This document shows, piece by piece, positions 49,770-59,559 of a stretch of DNA of 64,000 nucleotides; position 1 is the first letter of the stretch; each line of letters opens with the position of its first letter. The notes under the pieces were generated by a model. That model did not search any database, was not told the DNA's origin, and worked only from the letters and a program-made list of their open reading frames with translations. Position numbers and translations under genes: made by a program. The DNA comes from Lentimonas sp002292345 (GTDB lineage: Bacteria; Verrucomicrobiota; Verrucomicrobiia; Opitutales; Coraliomargaritaceae), in contig CAXLMP010000056.1 in NCBI GenBank assembly GCA_964187655.1, positions 12,293-76,292 of the forward strand. Reading direction: 5' to 3'.

Positions 49770-50189
49770 TTATTCGAAAGACTGAAACTCGGAGACTCTT
49801 TGGTTACTGCGCTCAAACACAATACGCTTTGTTAATTTACTACGAGTGGGGGTGCCGCCGATCCCGATGCCTGCGCCGACACCACCACCACGAGTGCTGA
49901 TGCCGATGGAGTTGAAAATATTATAATCCGGCTTCAGTTCGTGGTATTCCCAAATGTAGCGCGTGCCACTGGAGAGGCTGTCGGAATTGATGTGGCTGGG
50001 GTCGCCGAGCGCCATGCGCACTTGATCCTCATCAAAGCCGACTGCGATCTGACCGCTGCGAATGAGTTGTTTTTCGGCGGCGGAGTAGCTGTTAAACTGT
50101 GCCCCACTCTCATCGATACGTTGGCTGGTCGTCGAGCAGCCGCAGATAAGCAGGATAGAAAGCACGCGGAGTAGTTGGGAGATTTTCAT
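49770..50189 (-). CDS. Hypothetical lipoprotein, SmpA/BamE-like
   Basis: A 139-residue lipoprotein. The signal peptide ends in the lipobox LICGC, with the lipidated Cys near residue 18. The following GQIAVGFDEDQVRMALGDPSHI recalls the BamE/SmpA fold, where this segment is often conserved. A glycine-rich stretch (GGGVGAGIGIGG) follows. Role in outer-membrane assembly is a guess. It lies 7 bp upstream of nadC and is cotranscribed. The in-frame start at 50210 would add 7 residues. Confidence 0.65.
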   Translation of the reverse strand: MKISQLLRVLSILLICGCSTTSQRIDESGAQFNSYSAAEKQLIRSGQIAVGFDEDQVRMALGDPSHINSDSLSSGTRYIWEYHELKPDYNIFNSIGISTRGGGVGAGIGIGGTPTRSKLTKRIVFERSNQRVSEFQSFE

Positions 50190-50244
50190 AATAAGTGACT
50201 TTTGAGGCATGTGAGGGCGAACTCGACTTAGTTGCTATGTTAGG

Positions 50245-50952
50245 ATGTTGGTGGATTCGCTCCAGTCTAATGTTTTGGACGAAAACACACTCGCACTTCG
50301 ACCTGCTTTGACTATCTCAGTGATTATGCTTCTGGAAATCTGTTTTATAGTAGTGCTCGCAATTGGAGTGGCGGCCTTGTTTTGGTTCATGGTCCGTCAA
50401 TCATCAGAGAAAATCGTGCGTCAATATCGCAAGATCGCACAGCAACTGCAGCTTGATTTGACCGAGCCCACGCCACAGCTCGCTGGGTTTATTCGCGCGG
50501 AGCCGTTTGTGCATGGCATGTATCGCCTACGGGAGATTTCGATTTCGGTGCCGGGGAAGGGGCTACAAAATACGCGACAAATTGAGACGATCATAAAGGT
50601 CAAAGTCGACGACGGGTCATTAACATGGCAAATCACAACAAAGGGTTTGCTGGGCGGCTTTCGTCAACGCGACAGTGGTTCAAAGCAACGCTGGTTGAGC
50701 GGCGACTCATTGTTGGATGCCGCAATCGACGTGCGAACCAATGATGGTCTTCAGTTTGCACGTATTTTCCACCACGATCGCCTTGCGCTGCTGTCGAAGG
50801 CGTTGAAAGACTCAAAAGCCACGATTACTCTGCGCGGCGGGGTCTTGTCCTTCGCGGAATTCGGCCTAATCGCGGATAATGCCAAGCGTGAGCGCTTTCT
50901 GGAGATGACCGAACTAATCTGCGATGTGGCTGAGGCAGTTGAAGACCGATAA
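50245..50952 (+). CDS. Hypothetical membrane-anchored protein
   Basis: A 235-residue protein with one membrane helix (about 25-48) followed by a soluble domain of about 185 residues with beta-rich character (MYRLREISISVPGKGLQNTRQIETIIKVKVDDGSLTWQITTKG). No family is recognised. An in-frame ATG at 50326 would begin right at the membrane helix and is also plausible. It is divergent from the lipoprotein gene. Confidence 0.55.
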   Translation: MLVDSLQSNVLDENTLALRPALTISVIMLLEICFIVVLAIGVAALFWFMVRQSSEKIVRQYRKIAQQLQLDLTEPTPQLAGFIRAEPFVHGMYRLREISISVPGKGLQNTRQIETIIKVKVDDGSLTWQITTKGLLGGFRQRDSGSKQRWLSGDSLLDAAIDVRTNDGLQFARIFHHDRLALLSKALKDSKATITLRGGVLSFAEFGLIADNAKRERFLEMTELICDVAEAVEDR

Positions 50953-51090
50953 GCCCGAGAGAACTTGAATCTCTGGCTGATTCGATTAGAATATGCAGTT
51001 CAATCAAATGAATCAGAGAGCCAGGATGCTTGATTTATTCGGTTTTAGCTAAAATAATCTAATAAACTACAGCGCTCGCGCGTCCCTGCT

Positions 51091-52542
51091 ATGATGAAAT
51101 CGATACGACTCCAATTCTTGACTGTTTGTCTCGCGACGATTGCGACTGCGCAACCAGCGATCACTGTTTACAACGAAAACTTCGGCGTGGTACGCGATAC
51201 CGTTTCGCTCAATCTGAACGCGGGGCTCAGTGATGTCAGCTATAGTGGCGTGACTGCGCAACTCGAGCCCGAGTCGGTGATTTTACGAGATCCGAGTGGT
51301 GCGGTCGCGCTCAGTGTGGTCGAGCAAAGCTATCGCGGCGATCCCGTCGATCAGCAACGGTTGTTGCAAATGTTCGAGGGGCAGACGATTCGTTTTCTAA
51401 AGACCGTGGACGGTAAAGAAGTGATCGAGTCGGGTAAAATTATCCGTGCGCCTTCGATGGTTACTACCAAGAATCAATACGGTAATCCGCAGCCAAAGCA
51501 ATTGGAGCCGATTATTGAAGTCGATGGCGAGCTGCAGACGCGACTGCCGGGCGTGCCACTCTTCCCCAGTCTGGGTGATGATTCGGTGCTGCAACCAACG
51601 CTGTCGTGGAAACTACATTCTGACAAAAAGGCCGCCTTCGATGCCCAGCTCAGCTATTTGACCAATGGCATGTCGTGGAAGTCGGACTACAATCTGGTGC
51701 TACCGGAACAGGGCGACGCAGTAACACTCACGGGTTGGGTTTCGATTGAAAACAACACCGGCAAGACCTTTGAAGGGGCGAAAATCAAATTGATCGCGGG
51801 CGATGTGAATAAGGTGGAGCCGCCACAGAATGTGCGCCGCGCGAAGGGCTATGCAATGGCGATGGCAGACCTATCTGCAGCTCCCCAAGTCGAAGAAAAG
51901 AAGTTCGACGAGTTCCATATGTATTCACTGCCGCTGGCGACGACGCTGCGCGACCGTGAAACCAAGCAGGTGGAGTTCGTCCGCGCTGAGAATGTGCAAA
52001 CCACCAAGCTCTACGTCTATGAGGGACTGAAGACGAGTTACCGCGGCGGGATGAATTTAAATCAAAACTATGGCCAAAACGGGCAGCCCGACGTCGCCAT
52101 TTACCGTGAGCTTGAGAACCAAGAAGAGAACGGCCTGGGCGTGCCGCTACCGGCGGGGCGCATGCGCTTTTACCGTATGGATGACGACGGACAGCTTGAG
52201 TTTACCGGTGAGAACACCATCGATCACACGCCGAAAAACGAGACCATCCGCGTCTATCTTGGCAATGCCTTCGACATCGTCGGCGAACGCAAGCGCACCA
52301 ATTTCTACAAGCACCCGAGTCAGGATTTAATCCGCGAGACTTTTGAGATCGAGATCCGCAACCGCAGTGAAGAGACCGTGACGGTGAAAGTGGTGGAGCC
52401 GCTGTTCCGCTGGTCCAATTGGGAGATTCAAGCGCCGAGCCATGAATTCGAAAAGACCGATTCGCAGACCATTGAGTTTCCTGTGGAGGTCAAAGCTGAC
52501 GGCACGCAGACGGTGACTTATACCGTTGAATACACTTGGTAG
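51091..52542 (+). CDS. Exported DUF4139-like protein
   Basis: A 483-residue secreted protein with a signal peptide (about 1-20). It resembles DUF4139 proteins: ITVYNENFGVVRDTVSLNLNAGLSDVSYSGV near the N-terminus, YLTNGMSWKSDYNLVL and GWVSIENNTGKTFEGAKIKLIAGDVN in the middle, and beta-sheet repeats to the end. Function is unknown in any species I can name. It stands alone, followed by 530 bp of noncoding DNA. Confidence 0.75.
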   Translation: MMKSIRLQFLTVCLATIATAQPAITVYNENFGVVRDTVSLNLNAGLSDVSYSGVTAQLEPESVILRDPSGAVALSVVEQSYRGDPVDQQRLLQMFEGQTIRFLKTVDGKEVIESGKIIRAPSMVTTKNQYGNPQPKQLEPIIEVDGELQTRLPGVPLFPSLGDDSVLQPTLSWKLHSDKKAAFDAQLSYLTNGMSWKSDYNLVLPEQGDAVTLTGWVSIENNTGKTFEGAKIKLIAGDVNKVEPPQNVRRAKGYAMAMADLSAAPQVEEKKFDEFHMYSLPLATTLRDRETKQVEFVRAENVQTTKLYVYEGLKTSYRGGMNLNQNYGQNGQPDVAIYRELENQEENGLGVPLPAGRMRFYRMDDDGQLEFTGENTIDHTPKNETIRVYLGNAFDIVGERKRTNFYKHPSQDLIRETFEIEIRNRSEETVTVKVVEPLFRWSNWEIQAPSHEFEKTDSQTIEFPVEVKADGTQTVTYTVEYTW

Positions 52543-52640
52543 CGGCTTGGTGTTCTTATTGAAGCCAGGACCATACAATGGGTGGAAATCGCGAGATCGA
52601 CCCGCTCGCTACACTCAGACGGAGAACTATTCCTTTGTCG

Positions 52641-52656
52641 CGACTGGCTTCAGCCA
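52641..52656 (+). repeat. Dispersed hairpin repeat, diverged copy
   Basis: CGACTGGCTTCAGCCA shares its first ten bases and the inverted TGGC/GCCA stem with the copies at 1961-1980 and 60952-60971. An outer GTCG/CGAC pair extends the hairpin. Confidence 0.4.
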
Positions 52657-52767
52657 TATTCGACGTCTTTGGTTCGGTGCAATCATTTGCTGGATTTAAC
52701 CGCTCGTTCCCTTCGGTCACTGGAGAACGCAGAGGCTTTAAATCGGAACGCTTAGGCTCTGTATTAA

Positions 52768-52795
52768 CCACTAAGGTCGCGAAGTGCACGAAGCG
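52768..52795 (+). repeat. Degenerate 9-bp repeats of CACGAAGGA type
   Basis: Three in-phase units (CCACTAAGG, TCGCGAAGT, GCACGAAGC) resemble the AC-CACGAAGGA-type 9-bp repeats seen in many environmental bacterial genomes. An inverted match (CTTCGTGTCCTT) lies at 52818-52829. Confidence 0.45.
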
Positions 52796-53075
52796 TAGGG
52801 TTTCCTAGGGCGATGGTCTTCGTGTCCTTGAGCGAAGCGGGTGGTTCGAATGATTGTGTTTAGCACTGCTTTTTAACACGGAGCTTGCTTTAGCATGGCT
52901 CCCGAATCTGTTTTTAACAGTTAATGATCGTCTGCTTAATTGGCTGTCCCTAGGAGGCATACTTACCGAAGGCTTTGTAAGAGAACTCGGCATTACCGTT
53001 CTTTTGCGAAGCCTTTGCTCCTTTGTCTTTTACGTCCCCGCGCAGCTGAGCCAAGATATGATTGGTAGTCCCCAA

Positions 53076-53681
53076 CTACTGGGCCCTCATCTTTTCAGCG
53101 CGGTAGATGGCTTGTAGATTTTCGAAGTCTTCGCCACGTGATCCACTCAGAATCGTATGGTCGTAGAGTTCGTGTTGCTGCATCTCGCTGCGGGCGACTT
53201 GCATGCGGCGCTGAATCTCGTCTTCGGCGTCCGTGGCACGGCCACGGAGGCGTTTTTCCAGCTCTTCGAGCGTGCGGGGCATGATAAAGACCGTGACGAC
53301 GTGGCCTTTGAGTAATTCGTCGGTCAGCGCAGTTTGGCGTATTTGCGCTGCGCCTTGCACGTCGATGTTGAGCAGCAGGTCAGTGCCTGCGGCCAGCTTG
53401 TCCTGCACCTCGCTTTTGAGGGTGCCGTAAATGTTACTATGCACGTGGGCGTGTTCGTAAAAATGCCCTTTGGCGATCTTTTGCTCGAAGGTAGCGTGGT
53501 CGAAGAAATAGTAATCAACGTGGTCTTTTTCGCCTACGCGTGGCTTGCGGGTGGTGGAGGTAACGACCCGCCAGAGCTCAGGCACTTCGGCGAGCATACG
53601 CTCGCAGAGCGTTGTTTTGCCACTGCCAGCAGGGCCAGAGACAATGATCAGAAGACCCGTCTGAGGAATGTTGTTGTCCAC
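53076..53681 (-). CDS. gmk: Guanylate kinase
   Basis: Phosphorylates GMP to GDP; 201 residues. The P-loop GPAGSGKT is at 16-23. The GMP-binding stretch STTRKPRVGEKDHVDYYFF and YGTLKSEV follow, then LLNIDVQGAAQIRQ and the lid IMPRTLEELEKRLRGR. It forms an operon with the membrane protein gene 5 bp upstream. Confidence 0.95.
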   Translation of the reverse strand: MDNNIPQTGLLIIVSGPAGSGKTTLCERMLAEVPELWRVVTSTTRKPRVGEKDHVDYYFFDHATFEQKIAKGHFYEHAHVHSNIYGTLKSEVQDKLAAGTDLLLNIDVQGAAQIRQTALTDELLKGHVVTVFIMPRTLEELEKRLRGRATDAEDEIQRRMQVARSEMQQHELYDHTILSGSRGEDFENLQAIYRAEKMRAQ

Positions 53682-53686
53682 GGTGT

Positions 53687-54223
53687 TTAGTAGGTAAATG
53701 CAACGCCGATTAGCAAGAGTCCGTATGCAGCAAATAGAGCACCAAAGCGCTTAGGGCGGCTGTCTACTTTGTAGAGCCAGTCGAAGAAATCGCGCAGTTT
53801 ATAGGGATTTGCACCGAGGATCAGCGATACGACAATGGCGAGATATACAAAGGTGACCAGAAATAGGCGTGCTTGCGGTAGCTGCATGTAAGCGGCGTCC
53901 AGTAGTACGCCGGCGGTCATGAGGATCAGGGCGGCCAAGCCGCGAACTGCGAGAAAGTCGGGCACGTAGTAGAATGAGCCGAGCGCAGTGACGAGGAAGA
54001 TGATGAACAGGATATTTTTATATTGGCCGAAATCAGCTGGGCCAAGATGTAGCACTTTGTAGAGAAACCAGGCGGTCGCGGCGCCGAACAACAGAAACGC
54101 GGCTGCTTGCGAACGTGGAAAAGCCTGCGTGCTCTTGGCAGTCTTCATGCCGTGCCAAAGATAATGGCCGCCGAAGACGAGAAGAAAGAGTCCTGTGTAA
54201 AGTGTGGCTTGAAAAAGTGTCAT
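53687..54223 (-). CDS. Hypothetical five-helix membrane protein
   Basis: A 178-residue protein with five or so membrane helices and short loops (about 5-22, 40-56, 70-86, 94-110, 118-136, 158-176). It carries a loop with NPYKLRDFFDWLYKVDSRPKRFG. I do not recognise the family. The stop lies 5 bp before the gmk start, so it is cotranscribed with gmk. Confidence 0.6.
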   Translation of the reverse strand: MTLFQATLYTGLFLLVFGGHYLWHGMKTAKSTQAFPRSQAAAFLLFGAATAWFLYKVLHLGPADFGQYKNILFIIFLVTALGSFYYVPDFLAVRGLAALILMTAGVLLDAAYMQLPQARLFLVTFVYLAIVVSLILGANPYKLRDFFDWLYKVDSRPKRFGALFAAYGLLLIGVAFTY

Positions 54224-54306
54224 GGCAAAAGGGTGTATGATCGTTGCTAGGTAATGGGTAATGGTTGTAGCCGCGGGTTAAAGCAAAAAACGAAGAAGGG
54301 GGTGGG

Positions 54307-54585
54307 TCAGTCCTTTAGCACCAGAGCCTCAGCCTCGGGAAACCGTTTAGCATAGCTGGCGATATAGGAGCATTGTGGCACCACCTGCAGTTGTTCCGCG
54401 CGTGCAGTGTCGAACGCAGCTTTAGCCAGCAACCCCGCGATGTTTTGCCCGCGTAGTTCGATCGGCACGTAAGTGTGATGAATCGTCATCAAGCTGTCGG
54501 ATCGAGTGTATTCCAAGGCCGCTTTGGCATTGCCGATGATGATTTCGAAGCGTGCATGGTCGATCGAATGGTGGACTGTGGGCAT
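54307..54585 (-). CDS. Small GNAT-fold N-acetyltransferase-like protein
   Basis: A 92-residue protein of the short GCN5-like N-acetyltransferase family. The acetyl-CoA-binding loop is ELRGQNIAGLLAKAAFDTARAEQL (R/Q-G-x-G/A type), followed by VPQCSYIASYAKRFPE. Substrates of these minimal GNATs are unknown. A 7-bp repeat tract lies 46 bp upstream. Confidence 0.78.
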   Translation of the reverse strand: MPTVHHSIDHARFEIIIGNAKAALEYTRSDSLMTIHHTYVPIELRGQNIAGLLAKAAFDTARAEQLQVVPQCSYIASYAKRFPEAEALVLKD

Positions 54586-54630
54586 GGGAAAAATTAGGCC
54601 GGAGATAAAGAGATGGCGACGCAGTGATAA

Positions 54631-54770
54631 TCAGGCCTCTTCTCTTAAGTTTCAAGTCTCCCTTCTCAGGCTCAAGTCTCAGGGCTCAAGCCCCAAGTCT
54701 TAAGCCCCAGGTCTCAAATCTCAAGCCTCAGGTCTCCCCCTTCAAGTCTCCCTTCTCTGGTCTCCCTGAA
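54631..54770 (-). repeat. Long 7-bp repeat tract, about 20 units
   Basis: Roughly twenty 7-bp units, consensus CAAGTCT on the plus strand (the complement of the AGACTTG unit elsewhere). One unit is 6 bp. The tract runs into the last codons of the glycosyltransferase (54742-54770). Confidence 0.85.
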
Positions 54771-55500
54771 CGGGCCGCTTATACCAAAAGCCGCAGAGCC
54801 TGCGGGAGCGCACTGCAATCGGTACCAGCATCATAAAAAAGACCCAGCCGAGCATCTTTGGCCCACTATACCAGTGGAATTTGCGAGCTGAGGTGCGCGC
54901 GGCGAATTGGGTAATAATGTCAAAGCTTAAGCCATGCGCTCGGCCCCATTTGCGCAGGTGCCGGGATAGCCGCAGTTCTTCACTGGCGTAGAGTTTTTGA
55001 TCAAACCCGCCGACGGATTCAAAGGCATCGCGCCGGCAAAAGAGAAAGCTTCCCGCGGCGGTGCGAGTGAAGGTTGAAATCCGCCTCCATGTGGCAATCC
55101 CCAAGCGGCCAACGACACCAACCTGCGCAATATTTTCAAATTCGATGATGGCGCCACCACCGCAGCTGCCAGTTGCGAGTTGACGCAGCGCTTCGGCTAA
55201 GAGTTTGGCGCAGATACGCGTGTCGGCATCGACAAAAATCAGCAGCTGCCCACGGCTGGCTTGCGCGCCAGTATTACGTGCGCGGGCGATTTGATTGATC
55301 GGTTCGAACACCACTAGGTCAGCGCCTGCAGCAGTCGCAATGGCAGCGGTGCTGTCGGTAGAGTTGTTATCGACCACGATACACTCGCCAGTGAGTCGCT
55401 GCGCGGCCATTGCCGTGCGAATCGCCTCAAGCGTCGCCGGTAGTTCAGCTGCCTCATTGAAGGCGGGAATGATGATCGAGTAGTCAGGCACGGAAGGCAT
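54742..55500 (-). CDS. Glycosyltransferase family 2 protein
   Basis: A 252-residue GT-A-fold glycosyltransferase. It has YSIIIPAFNEAAELPATLEAI, the nucleotide-sugar motif VVDNNSTDST and the metal-binding DAD at 91-93, then SFLFCRRDAFESVGGFDQKLYASEEL. A single membrane helix (about 218-235) anchors it. The last 12 or so residues (GDQRRET) are encoded by a 7-bp repeat tract, so the true 3' end may have been replaced or extended by repeats. The acceptor is unknown. Confidence 0.85.
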   Translation of the reverse strand: MPSVPDYSIIIPAFNEAAELPATLEAIRTAMAAQRLTGECIVVDNNSTDSTAAIATAAGADLVVFEPINQIARARNTGAQASRGQLLIFVDADTRICAKLLAEALRQLATGSCGGGAIIEFENIAQVGVVGRLGIATWRRISTFTRTAAGSFLFCRRDAFESVGGFDQKLYASEELRLSRHLRKWGRAHGLSFDIITQFAARTSARKFHWYSGPKMLGWVFFMMLVPIAVRSRRLCGFWYKRPVQGDQRRET

Positions 55501-55680
55501 GTGAGCAAGATGGGTGAAGCCTGTCGCAAATGCAACGTATCGGCAGAATTAACGTCTCCCTGCCGCGCGAGCTGATAGCGGCGCACTGGTGTCCTATTTT
55601 TCACCGGAAGGAATCAGCAGTCCCTTCTCGTTTTAGATTGGTGCGTGGTACAATCGTTATGAAACATTTCTTTTGTTCTT

Positions 55681-55768
55681 GTGGCCTCGATCGTGAGATC
55701 GGGGGACGCTGGATACGTGCCCTAAGAATGAGTGCGGAAAAAATCCCCCGCCTTATGGCGGAGGCCAC
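55681..55768. repeat. Inverted pair of REP-like hairpins
   Basis: Plus-strand unit 55681-55706: GTGG, arms CCTCGATC/GATCGGGG, loop GTGA. Minus-strand unit 55744-55768: GTGG, arms CCTCCGCC/GGCGGGGG, loop ATAA. Same layout as the cluster at 22016-22105. Confidence 0.8.
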
Positions 55769-55791
55769 GTTCAGCCATCTTACATTTTCAC

Positions 55792-55818
55792 AAAAAAGCC
55801 CGCGAGTAATCGCGGGCT
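55792..55818 (-). terminator. Rho-independent terminator of the pdh operon
   Basis: A 9-bp stem AGCCCGCGA/TCGCGGGCT with a 4-base loop is followed by six T residues on the minus strand, 56 bp after the pdhC stop. The stem is identical to that of the ferredoxin terminator. Confidence 0.85.
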
Positions 55819-55873
55819 GCTGTTTAAATGAGTACTTAACGATCCGTCATTCGCCGGTAAATGGCGTAGCCAT

Positions 55874-57157
<1,284 letters not shown>

Positions 57158-57158
57158 A

Positions 57159-57193
57159 AGTTTGAGAATTTAAGATTAGAAATTAGGACGGAG
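57159..57193 (+). repeat. 7-bp repeat tract between pdhC and pdhB
   Basis: Five in-phase units (AGTTTGA, GAATTTA, AGATTAG, AAATTAG, GACGGAG) directly upstream of the pdhC start. Degenerate but phased. Confidence 0.55.
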
Positions 57194-57284
57194 CGCGAAT
57201 CGCGCGAAGATGGTAAACTGTCTGCGGTTTGCCCTGAAGGGCGCTGAAGGAACAATTTTGAGTTAAGCAGGGATGAGCATGTTT

Positions 57285-58262
57285 TTACGCCATCAGTTTC
57301 ATTGCCATGGCAATGATGCGCTCTTGGTTTGGGATCTGCCAATCCTCGAGCGGCTTGGCGTAAATAGTCGGTGCGTCGATCGAGGAGACGCGGTGAATGG
57401 GAGCATCCAAGTAGTCGAAAGCTTTGAGCTGAATCAAATGCGAGATCTGAGCATCCACACCACAATAGGGCTTGTTCTCTTCGACCAGTAAAGCCCGGCC
57501 AGTCTTCTTGACCGAGTTGAGGATCGTCTCTTCGTCGAGTGGACGGATTGAGCGCAGATCGACAACTTCGACACTGATATCGTGCGTCTCTTCCATAATC
57601 TTTGCAGCTTCTAGTGAGAGCATGGCACAACGACCATGGGAAATGATGGTCATATCAGTGCCTTCCTTGAGGATGTTGGCCACGCCAAGATCGACGATAT
57701 ACTCTTCTTCAGGCACTTCCCACTGTTCTCCGTAGAGTAGGGTGTTTTCCATGACAAAGACTGGGTCATTGTCGCGAATTGCGGCTTTCATGAGTCCCTT
57801 GGCATCGTACGCATTGGATGGGCAGACCACCTTCAAGCCTGGGTGGTTGGCCACCATGTATTCGATTGTGTGTGAATGGGTCGCGCCAACACTGGTGCCG
57901 CCATTGGCAGGCCCACGAACAACGATGGGCACATTCATTAAACCGCCCGACATGTAGCGGCAGAAGGAGGCATTATTGAAGAGTTGATCGATTGCAACGT
58001 AGCTGAACGACATGAACATCATCTCGATGACTGGGCGGATGCCGAGCATCGATGCGCCGATGGCCAGGCCAGAGAATGCGGCTTCGGAAATCGGCGTGTC
58101 GATCACGCGCTTGTCACCGTGTTTGGCCCAGAGACCTTCGGTGACCTTGTAGGCGCCGTTGTATTCGGCGACTTCTTCGCCCATGATGCAGACGTTTTCG
58201 TCGCGTTGGATCTCTTCGTCGAGTGCTTGCTTAATAGCTTCGCGGTAAGTGATGAGTGGCAT
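57285..58262 (-). CDS. pdhB: Pyruvate dehydrogenase E1 beta subunit
   Basis: Beta half of the thiamine-diphosphate E1 component, 325 residues. The sequence has MPLITYREAIKQALDEEIQRDENVCIMGEEVAEYNGAYKVTEGL and DTPISEAAFSGLAIGASMLGIRPVIE, and the C-terminal transketolase domain LLVEENKPYCGVDAQI. It lies between pdhA and pdhC, separated from both by 7-bp repeat tracts. Confidence 0.95.
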   Translation of the reverse strand: MPLITYREAIKQALDEEIQRDENVCIMGEEVAEYNGAYKVTEGLWAKHGDKRVIDTPISEAAFSGLAIGASMLGIRPVIEMMFMSFSYVAIDQLFNNASFCRYMSGGLMNVPIVVRGPANGGTSVGATHSHTIEYMVANHPGLKVVCPSNAYDAKGLMKAAIRDNDPVFVMENTLLYGEQWEVPEEEYIVDLGVANILKEGTDMTIISHGRCAMLSLEAAKIMEETHDISVEVVDLRSIRPLDEETILNSVKKTGRALLVEENKPYCGVDAQISHLIQLKAFDYLDAPIHRVSSIDAPTIYAKPLEDWQIPNQERIIAMAMKLMA

Positions 58263-58273
58263 GGTATTAAAAG

Positions 58274-58337
58274 GAGTTAGAAGTTAGAAGCGAGGAGTTA
58301 GAAGCCTGATGGCAGAGTTCCTAATTCCTAATTCTTA
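58274..58337. repeat. 7-bp repeat tract with inverted half between pdhB and pdhA
   Basis: Five units of GAGTTAG/AAGTTAG type (58274-58308) face three inverted units of ATTCCTA type (58318-58337). The two could pair as a hairpin. The tract is 12 bp upstream of the pdhB start codon. Confidence 0.65.
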
Positions 58338-58345
58338 ATGAATGT

Positions 58346-59440
58346 CTAGTCGTTGAAGAAGTAGCTGCCCTTGAGTTTGTTGTCGGCGTCGTTGTCGACT
58401 TCCCAATAAACATCGGTTTGGATTTCCTCACGCGGTGCGTAAGGGCTGTCTTCAGCGAATTTGGCTGACGCTTCGGCTTCGTCTTTTTTCTCTTGGTCGA
58501 TCTTCTTGGCGAGCGCTTCGGTTAAAGTGCCGTCGGCGAGCAACTGAGATTTGATCAGATTAATCGGATCTTTGGTGCGCTTGTATTCCTCGATCTCTTC
58601 CTTGGTACGGTATTTCTCGTGGTTGGCGTCCGCCACGGAATGTCCACGATAGCGGTAGGTGCGGATCTCGAGCAGGAAAGGCTTGTGCTCTTCACGAGCG
58701 CGCTTCATCGCACGGTTTGCGACTTCGCGTACTTCAAAGGCGTCGTGGCCGTCGCAGACCTCCCAAGCGATGTCGAAGCCATCCGCACGGTGCGCGAGGT
58801 TTTCTTCTGCAGAGGAGCGTTTGAGGCTGGTGCCCATCGAGTACCCGTTGTTTTCAATGACAAAGACGACGGGAATATTCCAGAGGGAAACAAGGTTGAG
58901 GGTCTCCATGAAGGAGCCTTGATTAACGGCACCGTCACCGAGGAAAGCAATCGCACAGCCCTTGAGCCCTTTGTATTTAAGTGCGAACGCAAGGCCGGCT
59001 CCCAGTGGTGTCTGGCCAGCGACGATGCCGTGGCCACCCCAGTAATTTTTATCCGGCGCGAAAAAGTGCATCGAGCCACCTTTACCCTTCGAGCAGCCAG
59101 TGTATTTTCCGTACATCTCAGCCATACACTCATTCATTGACATGCCGACTGCTAGCGCGTGACCGTGGTCGCGATAGGCGGTGATAATGTGGTCGTTCTC
59201 CTCCATTAACGAAACGACGCCAGCGGCGATCGCTTCTTGGCCAATGTAGAGGTGCAGAAATCCTCCAATCTTACCTTGGTTGTAGGCGCGTAGCGAGCGT
59301 TCCTCGAAGCGTCGAATCCCTACAATCATGCGGTAGAGCCGGAGCTTGTCTTCTTTGGAAAGCTTTTTGTTGATCGGTGCATCCAAGAAGCTTTGAGGCT
59401 TCTTGGTCAGCGGAGCAGATTTTTTCTTGGTAGTAGCCAT
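58346..59440 (-). CDS. pdhA: Pyruvate dehydrogenase E1 alpha subunit
   Basis: Alpha half of E1, 364 residues. The thiamine-diphosphate motif is GDGAVNQGSFMETLNLVSLWNIPVVFVIENN, and the phosphorylation-loop region YRYRGHSVADANHEKYRTKEEIEEY is present. The start is MATTKKKSAP; the reading from 59473 lacks support. It is the first gene of the operon. Confidence 0.95.
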   Translation of the reverse strand: MATTKKKSAPLTKKPQSFLDAPINKKLSKEDKLRLYRMIVGIRRFEERSLRAYNQGKIGGFLHLYIGQEAIAAGVVSLMEENDHIITAYRDHGHALAVGMSMNECMAEMYGKYTGCSKGKGGSMHFFAPDKNYWGGHGIVAGQTPLGAGLAFALKYKGLKGCAIAFLGDGAVNQGSFMETLNLVSLWNIPVVFVIENNGYSMGTSLKRSSAEENLAHRADGFDIAWEVCDGHDAFEVREVANRAMKRAREEHKPFLLEIRTYRYRGHSVADANHEKYRTKEEIEEYKRTKDPINLIKSQLLADGTLTEALAKKIDQEKKDEAEASAKFAEDSPYAPREEIQTDVYWEVDNDADNKLKGSYFFND

Positions 59441-59559
59441 AATAGCGAAGCAAACGAAATTTGCATAAATCACCTCGATGACAAGTAAATTGAGGGGTGC
59501 CGACCACAGGACGGTGTTATCAGGTCGATTAGTAGAATCGCTGATTTCAGTTTTTCGGT

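Larger units (their letters stand above)
52543..53075. other. Large noncoding gap with several repeats
   Basis: About 530 bp between convergent genes. It has a hairpin TGGC-TTCA-GCCA inside a GTCG/CGAC outer pair (52637-52664) and a 9-bp repeat tract (52768-52795) with an inverted match at 52818-52830. I find no complete gene, and no terminator is evident. It may be decayed mobile or repeat DNA. Confidence 0.45.
55501..55873. other. Noncoding gap with REP-like pair and terminator
   Basis: About 370 bp between pdhC and the glycosyltransferase gene. It contains the REP-like pair and the pdhC terminator listed separately; the rest, 55501-55680, shows nothing I can name. Confidence 0.5.

Noticed and set aside
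52556..52808. Open frames on both strands in the 530-bp gap
   Set aside because: The two overlap each other, contain hairpins and 9-bp repeats, and have no domain. They look like repeat DNA.
54624..54836. Plus-strand open frame of 70 codons
   Set aside because: It is again the translation of a 7-bp repeat tract (LKPQVSNLKPQVS) and overlaps the glycosyltransferase gene on the other strand.
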